Assembly: GCA_030696455.1 (NCBI GenBank)
Contig: JAUYSH010000010.1
Location: 1 to 62,377, forward strand
Source: Elusimicrobiota bacterium
GTDB lineage: Bacteria > Elusimicrobiota > Elusimicrobia > UBA1565 > UBA9628
DNA: 62,377 nt
Reading direction: 5' to 3'
Part shown: positions 60,448-62,377 of the stretch, piece by piece
Numbering within the stretch: the first letter of the stretch is position 1
Layout: every line of letters begins with the position of its first letter
Translations under genes and position numbers: made by a program
Notes under the pieces: model-generated
The model's database searches: none
What the model saw: only the letters and a program-made list of their open reading frames with translations
Told to the model about the DNA's origin: nothing

Positions 60448-61497
60448 ATGGGCAGCGACACGTTGCGGACGCGGGGAGTCCCCGCGCGGGCGTATTCAAG
60501 GGCCGAGTTCTCGGCCCTGCACGCGCCGCCGGAGAAGGCGCCGTCCGGCGACAAGCTGCGGCGCCAGCTCCGCCGGAGGTTCCAGCTCCGCGCGCAGCGG
60601 CCCGAGCGGTCCTTTCTGCTCGCCGCGGGGGCGCACGACGCGATGACCGCCGGAATCCTCGCCGACCTCGGCTACGAGGCCGTTTACGCCAGCGGCGAAC
60701 AGTTGGCCGCGGCGCGAGGCCCGCTCCCGGACGCCGGCCTGGCGCCGTCGCATCAGCTCCCGGAGCTGGTCCGGGAGCTCGGGCGCGGCATCGAGGCCGT
60801 GCGCGACCGCCGGTTCTTCGAATCCGGCGGGGAGGTTGCGGATGCCCCGCCGATCTTCGCCGACGTGCCCGGAGCGGACGGCCCGCTGCGGGCCTTCGCG
60901 CTCGCGCGCGAGCTGATCCGGGCCGGCGCGGCGGGCGCGCGCGTCGAGCGAAGCCCCTCGTGGCTCGAGACCTTGGTCGCCGTGAAGGCCGCCGCCCAGG
61001 CCGAGGAAAGCCCGCTGGTCGTCATCGCGTGCGCGGACCGCGCCGAGAGCGCTCTCGAGGCGGCGGCCTTGGGCGTCGACGTGCTCTGCGCCGAGTTCAG
61101 CGGCACGGACCTCGAAGGCCCCCGGCGGTTCGCGCGGGACGTGCACGCGGCCTTCCCGGAGCAGGTGCTCGGGTTCGATCTGTCGGCCTCGCTTCCTTGG
61201 GGCGAAACCAAGAAGCGGGGCGCCCTTCCGGGGGCTGGCGAGCTGGGAGCCCTGGGCTTCTCGCTGCAGTTCTCCGCGATGTTCGCCTTTCACGCGGCGG
61301 GGATGGCGCTCGAGAGCTGGCTGCGCGGATTTCGCGGCCGGGGCCTGGACGCGCTCGCCGACCTGCAGCTGGTGGAGTCCGGCTCCCTCGGCGACGAGCC
61401 GCGCACGCGGCGCCCCCGGAGGTTCGCCGGGGCGGACCGCTGGCTGGCGTTGGACCGCAAGATCAAGGCGGCGGCGCGGCGGCCCGGGCCGGGCTGA
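60448..61497 (+). CDS. Isocitrate-lyase/PEP-mutase-like protein, catalytically degenerate
   Basis: A 349-aa protein resembling isocitrate lyase: FLLAAGAHDAMTAGILADLG, ASGEQLAAARGPLPDAGLAP, HQLPELVRELGRGIEAVRDR, LIRAGAAGARVE, then GFSLQFSAMFAFHAAGMALE and GLDALADLQLVESG. The catalytic Cys motif KKCGH and neighbouring metal Asp are missing; the region reads ERSPSWLETLVAVK. It is also shorter than isocitrate lyase. It starts 10 nt after the beta-barrel fusion with a GGGGGGAG ribosome site, so it is probably co-transcribed. A binding or regulatory role is more likely than lyase activity. Confidence 0.75.
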   Translation: MGSDTLRTRGVPARAYSRAEFSALHAPPEKAPSGDKLRRQLRRRFQLRAQRPERSFLLAAGAHDAMTAGILADLGYEAVYASGEQLAAARGPLPDAGLAPSHQLPELVRELGRGIEAVRDRRFFESGGEVADAPPIFADVPGADGPLRAFALARELIRAGAAGARVERSPSWLETLVAVKAAAQAEESPLVVIACADRAESALEAAALGVDVLCAEFSGTDLEGPRRFARDVHAAFPEQVLGFDLSASLPWGETKKRGALPGAGELGALGFSLQFSAMFAFHAAGMALESWLRGFRGRGLDALADLQLVESGSLGDEPRTRRPRRFAGADRWLALDRKIKAAARRPGPG

Positions 61498-61536
61498 AGC
61501 CGCATTTGACCGTGGCAAGACGGACGGCGATATACT

Positions 61537-61542
61537 TATAAT
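61537..61542 (+). promoter_or_regulatory. -10 element before the OmpR-type regulator
   Basis: TATAAT lies 9 nt before the GTG at 61552, with TGGCAA 18 nt further upstream and no Shine-Dalgarno. It suggests a separate, nearly leaderless transcript for the regulator. Confidence 0.45.
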
Positions 61543-61551
61543 AGCCGTCGC

Positions 61552-62223
61552 GTGGCCACCATCCTCGTGATCGACGACGAGAAGGACCTGGTCCGCCTTC
61601 TGAGGCACAACCTCGAGAAGAGCGGCTACCGGGTCGTCTCCGCGCCCAGCGCCGAGGCCGGTCTCAAGAAGCTGCGCGCGGACGCGCCGGATCTTCTGCT
61701 TCTGGACATCATGCTGCCCGGGATGGACGGCCTCGAGTTCCTGCGCGCCCTGCGCCGCGAGAGCGACGTCCCCGTCATCCTGCTGAGCGCGAAGGGCGGC
61801 GAGCTCGACCGCGTCCTCGGCCTCAAGCTCGGGGCCGACGATTACGTCGTCAAGCCGTTCAGCCTCGTCGAGCTGCAGGCGCGCGTCGCCGCGCGTCTGC
61901 GCATGCCGGCCGCCGCGAAAGTCGGAAGGACGGCGGCCGTCGGCGCCCTGCGCGTGGATTTCGCGCGGCACGAGGTCAAGGTCAAGGGACGTCCGGTCCG
62001 CCTGGCCACCAAGGAGTTCCGCGTCCTGGAGCTCCTGCTCGAGGCCGACGGGAAGGTCCTCTCCCGGGACGCCCTGCTCGAGCGCGTCTGGGAGCACGAC
62101 GCGGGCCTCGACCTCGATACCCGGACCGTCGATCAGCACATCGCGCGCCTGCGCCGGAAGCTCGGCGAGGCGGGAGCTGTGATCGTGACGGTGCCGAACT
62201 TCGGCTACAAGCTCGCGCGCTGA
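61552..62223 (+). CDS. OmpR/PhoB-family response regulator
   Basis: A 223-aa protein: receiver (ATILVIDDEKDLVRLLRHNL, phospho-Asp in LLLLDIMLPGMDG, VILLSAKGGELDRVLGLK, DDYVVKPFS) and a winged-helix DNA-binding domain (LATKEFRVLELLLEADGKVL, RTVDQHIARLRRKLGE, VPNFGYKLAR). The GTG start follows a TATAAT. A cognate kinase is not in the window and may lie downstream. Its position suggests, but does not prove, control of the polysaccharide genes. Confidence 0.92.
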   Translation: MATILVIDDEKDLVRLLRHNLEKSGYRVVSAPSAEAGLKKLRADAPDLLLLDIMLPGMDGLEFLRALRRESDVPVILLSAKGGELDRVLGLKLGADDYVVKPFSLVELQARVAARLRMPAAAKVGRTAAVGALRVDFARHEVKVKGRPVRLATKEFRVLELLLEADGKVLSRDALLERVWEHDAGLDLDTRTVDQHIARLRRKLGEAGAVIVTVPNFGYKLAR

Positions 62224-62279
62224 CGCGGGCCGCGGACTCCCAGTTCATGGGGTTTTGAACAACGGCCCTTGAACGGCAT

Positions 62280-62318
62280 GGCGCCTTCGGCGCCAGGGTT
62301 TTCGCTTCGCGAAAACCT
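62280..62318. repeat. Two tandem hairpins with TTC loops
   Basis: GGCGCC-TTC-GGCGCC (62280-62294) is followed by GTTTTCGC-TTC-GCGAAAAC (62298-62316, extendable by one or two pairs on each side). They lie in the 154-nt non-coding tail after the regulator and before the window edge. They may end the regulator transcript or form an intergenic repeat unit. A TAGAAT hexamer at 62332 could be a promoter for a gene beyond the window. Confidence 0.45.
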
Positions 62319-62377
62319 GAATGATAAGCGGTAGAATCTTCGGCCGAGAACCGGCCTGGGTTTCCGAGCGGAAGGGG

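Noticed and set aside
56871-60554. 1227-codon minus-strand open frame opposite the deacetylase-porin gene
   Set aside because: No recognisable domain, biased composition; the plus strand carries clear TPR and NodB motifs.

Overview
The window is a high-GC stretch, densely coded on both strands, from a diderm bacterium. Outer-membrane proteins (two TolC-type channels and a beta-barrel ending in Phe), an RND pump, LpxD-like and WbqC-like envelope enzymes and many signal peptides all argue for an outer membrane. Secreted proteins with Ala/Pro-rich N-termini and the overall gene mix recall uncultured Elusimicrobiota. That assignment is my impression and has low confidence. I see no rRNA, tRNA, CRISPR array or insertion sequence.

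Layout. 1-5.2 kb: the 5' end of an unknown gene, an HD-GYP protein, then a cation P-type ATPase followed by ldhA. 5.1-11.8 kb (minus): a six-gene overlapping operon of ECF sigma factor, zinc anti-sigma, TolC, RND pump, DUF2892 protein and AI-2E-type permease. A short palindromic -10 appears to be shared with a divergent small membrane protein. 12.2-18.5 kb: a PIG-L deacetylase, trxA and a DUF6132 gene, an amidase broken by one TGA codon, four lineage-specific envelope proteins and an HTH regulator. 18.7-24 kb: a DevABC/Mac-like ABC exporter with TolC and a TetR repressor, preceded by a near-consensus promoter overlapped by two operators. 24-29.6 kb: a methyltransferase, then an alpha/beta hydrolase, universal stress protein, Ig-like protein and ppsA.

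29.7-35.4 kb (plus) is a five-gene assembly-line-like operon: AMP ligase, AsnB, NadE-like, acyl carrier protein and LpxD-like acyltransferase. 35.4-39.2 kb (minus) is an interlocked kinase/regulator relay. 39.2-46.3 kb holds small Ig-like proteins, an AhpD-like protein, a short kinase, a CheB-CheR-PAS-kinase fusion and a Spy-like protein. 46.3-49.7 kb carries glmS and a UDP-GlcNAc-type 6-dehydrogenase, both amino-sugar genes. 49.7-53.3 kb has two ACT-domain genes and a WbqC / LmbE / glutamine-synthetase-like operon.

The most notable region is 53.4-61.5 kb, a tightly coupled putative exopolysaccharide system. It consists of a PilZ-fused hyaluronan/poly-GlcNAc-type synthase, a membrane-anchored protein with a degenerate NodB-like domain and a lectin-like domain, a 1204-aa TPR / NodB deacetylase / outer-membrane beta-barrel fusion that combines PgaA- and PgaB-like roles, and a catalytically degenerate isocitrate-lyase-like protein. 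An OmpR-type regulator follows. A recurring signal is a TATAAT-like hexamer exactly 6 nt before a start codon that lacks a Shine-Dalgarno, which suggests leaderless transcripts for several of these genes. Convergent genes abut or overlap with no visible intrinsic terminator.
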